Part shown: one piece after another, positions 60,984 to 64,000 of the stretch
Numbering within the stretch: the first letter of the stretch is position 1
How the letters are laid out: every line of letters begins with the position of its first letter
Made by a program: the position numbers and the translations under genes
Notes under the pieces: generated by a model
Told to the model about the DNA's origin: nothing
Seen by the model: the letters and a program-made list of their open reading frames with translations, nothing else
Databases searched by the model: none
Origin: Garcia nutans
Taxonomy: Eukaryota; Streptophyta; Magnoliopsida; Malpighiales; Euphorbiaceae
Direction of reading: 5' to 3'
Length of the DNA: 64,000 nt
NCBI GenBank assembly: GCA_947685225.1
Contig: CANTUV010000011.1
Coordinates: 62,484,501 to 62,548,500, forward strand

Positions 60984-62231
60984 TGTTCCTATTGCTGTGA
61001 AATTCGGTAAGCTTGTAATTAATATCTATATTTACACATACTATATTATATAATAATATATAATTATATATTTATATATATTTTCTAGCAGCTGGTTTTA
61101 TTTTACTTATATGTGCCTTTGCAATAGTATTTATCATTAATTATACCATATAGAGGTTTGAAATGAAATGCTTAACTTAGGCTGATAATGATATATAGTA
61201 CTGTGTGTTTGTATTTATTTTGCCAAATTTGAGTCTATGGCATCAGGGCATAACTAGAGCTAGTTGTAAAAATATCAAGCTCATCATTTATTAATGTATA
61301 AAAGAAATTAAAGAATAAATTGAGAAACTAATGTCTCATGTTCCTCTCCTCAATTAACCATGCATGTTCTTTTATATTTCTAATAATATTAATCAATTTG
61401 GAAGCATGATAAATGTTAATTAAATCATTATTATTTGGACCCAAAATGTTTGGAATCCAACAGGTTGTATCGATCAACTTGCAAAATTATCAAAATGTAA
61501 TGTAATCTTGAGACATGTGGATGATATATTTTCTTCATTTTTTTTCAACTTTTTTTTTTATTATTTTTTCCACTTTTAAATGATTTTAGGATAAAAGGCA
61601 AGCAAGAGATGTTTCCAAAACCCAGTGACGTTGGCTATCGATTTTTGTAATATTACCTAGGTGTGTAAATTTATTAAACACAATTGAATAGTGTATTTTA
61701 GTCGAGCTCGATCAGTTTATATTATATATATAAATAAAATCAGATTAATATTTCTAAAAAAATTGAAATTTAATTAGATGATCGAGTTGAAATTTATTTT
61801 TTCAATTTAACCTGAATTCAACCAATATATATATTTTACATATATATTTATAAATTATAATATATATTATATAATCCGATCTAAATCAATCCGACCTATA
61901 CTTTTATATATATAATATTATATATATATATATTATTTTATTATTTAATCGGATCAAAACTGATCCGACCAGATAATACTAAAATAGAGTAGTAATAAAT
62001 TCGAATGTAAAACTCTAATATTAAATATCAACACGTTTTAATCCAACCGACTAGATCAAACCTAAAATTAATTTGGTTCGAATAAAATTTAAAAAAAATT
62101 GAACAATTTCGATTGATTTTTTTTTCTTCAATCAGATTAGATTAAAATAAAAAATTACTCTAATACGACTGTGCACACCCCTCCTGTTAACTAAGACCTA
62201 GTAAAGCGAAATGTGTAAATGAACTTACTCA
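60984..62231. other. 3' flank and intergenic
   Basis: AT-rich. 61655-62190 has repeated GATCCGA/CGGATC and TCGAGTTGA words and ends roughly TAGGTGTGTAAA .. TGTGCACACCCCT, perhaps a badly decayed hAT MITE, but I could not find a target duplication. No exon is seen. Confidence 0.4.
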
Positions 62232-62630
62232 GGGGGTGTTTGGTTTAGCTGATTGAGGCAGCTGATAGCTGTTTCAAGTCAATCAGCTAAAGAATAGGTG
62301 TTTGGTTAATTTTTTTATCAGCAGCTGTTAGCTGTTTGAAGGCTCAAACAGCAGCTGTTTGAAAAAGCTCCTCCTCCTAACTTTTTCTAAACAACTGCTG
62401 ATAGTTTTTTTATTTGACAATATTAACCCTGAATTATTAGATAATATTAATATTTGTATCCTTTAATATTAATACCCTTATTGGTCATTTTACACAATAA
62501 AAACAACAGCTTACTATATTTTTATCAAACGCTCATTATTCATCAGCTAACAGCTATCCGCAACAGCTACCAGCTACCAGCTATCAGCAATAGCTATCAG
62601 CTATATGAAACCGCTAAACCAAATAGGACC
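62232..62630. mobile_element. hAT-like MITE with CAGCTATCAGCT subterminal repeats
   Basis: 399 bp. The left end GGGGGTGTTTGGTTTAGC and right end GCTAAACCAAATAGGACC are inverted repeats (last 11 bases identical). Near both ends AGCTGATAGCTG/CAGCTATCAGCT words recur many times, in opposite orientation. TTACTCA lies directly left and TTAATCA directly right, a near-match that may be the target duplication. There is no coding sequence. Confidence 0.7.
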
Positions 62631-64000
62631 TTAATCATCTTAACTCCTATTAATGTATGATGTATCATTACATTAACTATTTATTCAAGACTGAAAAATA
62701 TTAAAATTCATCCATTTATTTATTTTTTATTTGTGAACATGAGCTATTTTTCAGTTGAAAAAGAAAATAATTTATTGACATTTAGACAAATGTAATGTCC
62801 AATCAATTGCAGGATATGTATAAGACGCTGAGTTTTATTGTCTGCAAATTATTATGGTATGAAGATATAATTCAAAAGGATAAGACCACAGTGAGATGGC
62901 GTTATTTTTCAATCCCAACCGCCTCTTAAATAAACTGCCACCAATAATGTATATAGCGCATAATACATTATAAAAAAAATTAATCATTGTATTAATACTA
63001 TATAAATATGTCTTCTATATATATATATATATAATTTTCTTGGATTCAGTACTGTAGTTTTCATTTTTTTTCCAATGAAAATTGAATAAAAATAATTGAA
63101 TGTTATGAGAATTGGAATAGTAATGAACCGAATCCAAAACACACAAAGCAATATATTTTTTTTTGAAAATTATATGAATGTGTTATTTTTTTTAATATAT
63201 TTTTTTCAAATTTAATTAAAAATATATTACATCTTTAGTATATTAAATGCATCATTTTTGAAAAGTGAATATTTTTGAAATTGAAAGTAAGAAATTAAAT
63301 CGGCATTTTTTGAAAAACAAAAGAACTTGCATATTTGGGTAGCTGTCCCAGCCCAATTTAAGGATTGTAGGCCCAAATAATTAGGTAAAATTCGTACGTC
63401 ATTGTCATTTATATGGGCACCCTGTTAAGCTTCGGTTACAGAAGAAGAGAATGTAGTATCTTTATCTCACCATTCCAAACTGCCAATATACAAATGAGTT
63501 CATAATTGTTTACGAATGCCTAAATTATACATATAGGAAATCATAATTTTCCAAATTTAGTAAAATTTAAATTTCATAAACTTGCATAACTCAATCATCA
63601 AAAATTGAGCATATAATTAAATTGATCAAATAAAATACATTCAACTATACAAAAAAAAAAAACTCATAGTTTTGATACTTCGACGATTTATTTATATAAT
63701 GAAATCATTTCTTTCTTATTTTCTCTAATGCTTGGTGAATAGCTATAAAATTAACATATACCCCCCCAAAAAAAAGTTATTTGTTAAATGTATGGTGAAT
63801 ATACAGTGTCTTCATTTTTAAAGAAGAAAGGTTTTTTCACACATTTAAGAGGGAAAAGGTGATGAAAGCAAAATTTTGTACATGCAAAATAAAATTTCCC
63901 TTTTCAAACTAAATAATTGCCTTTTTTTCCTGACTCACAATTAAAATAATTATTAAAGATAGATAGCAGCTTACAATATCTAAAACTCTTGTTTATCTCT
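62631..64000. other. Intergenic to the window end
   Basis: No coding exon is seen. At about 63349-63380 AGCCCA and GGCCCA occur 20 bases apart, another site II-like pair, possibly the promoter of a gene further on. AT microsatellite at about 63016-63032. Confidence 0.4.

Noticed and set aside
61655..62190. Complete hAT MITE
   Set aside because: Ends only loosely inverted and no target duplication found; kept only as a remark.

Overview
The window is nuclear DNA of a flowering plant, almost certainly a eudicot. The evidence is spliced genes with GT..AG introns, plant-only protein families (an ARF auxin factor, a DREB-type AP2 factor, a DUF688 protein), plant Copia, TRIM, LINE, hAT and MULE-type transposons, and long AT-rich intergenic DNA with microsatellites. 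I cannot name the species. Exons were assembled by hand, joining GT..AG sites so that phase is kept and the product matches its family.

Layout. 2.1-10.1 kb is gene-dense: a plus-strand gene for a 481-residue plant protein with a C-terminal membrane tail (3429-5025), a small three-exon gene for the complex I subunit NDUFA3/B9 (6139-7881) behind paired site II promoter motifs, and a minus-strand two-exon DUF688 gene (9101-10103). 10-21 kb is AT-rich and apparently empty apart from a diverged tandem duplication at 14.9-15.9 kb. 21.2-25.1 kb holds a complete 14-exon clade-B auxin response factor on the minus strand, about 700 residues. 25.9-34.0 kb is a transposon cluster: a truncated LINE tail, a decayed LINE with an in-frame internal duplication, and an internally deleted hAT element that keeps an open transposase C-terminus and a perfect 8-bp target duplication. 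34-45 kb is AT-rich with two short hAT-like elements and an isolated G-box cluster.

45.2-49.0 kb is the most informative region. It holds the wreck of a CAS/exportin-2 gene with its own N-terminus and telo-box leader. The wreck has lost about 400 codons, carries stops and frameshifts, is cut by an 895-bp solo LTR (TSD AGAAG), and has its 3' part turned round by a ~1.25-kb inversion. Reversing that inversion restores an open frame at both junctions: the CAS frame at one, and at the other an exon of an unidentified downstream gene. 50.6-56.1 kb is a minus-strand Copia element with 279-bp LTRs, into which a 534-bp TRIM has inserted. At 58.6 kb is a near-perfect 181-bp fold-back element with 9-bp flanking repeats. 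At 60.4 kb is an intronless DREB-type AP2/ERF gene. The rest is AT-rich, with one more hAT-like MITE at 62.2-62.6 kb.

As I recall the Arabidopsis map, the genes here match a known block: At2g46550/At1g01240 (membrane-tail protein), At2g46540 (NDUFA3), At2g46530 (ARF11), At2g46520 (CAS) and At1g01250 (ERF023). The host genes are therefore probably an ancient conserved neighbourhood, not a functional operon, stretched by transposons. CAS has died at its ancestral position, so a working copy should exist elsewhere. I see no CRISPR, rRNA or tRNA genes.
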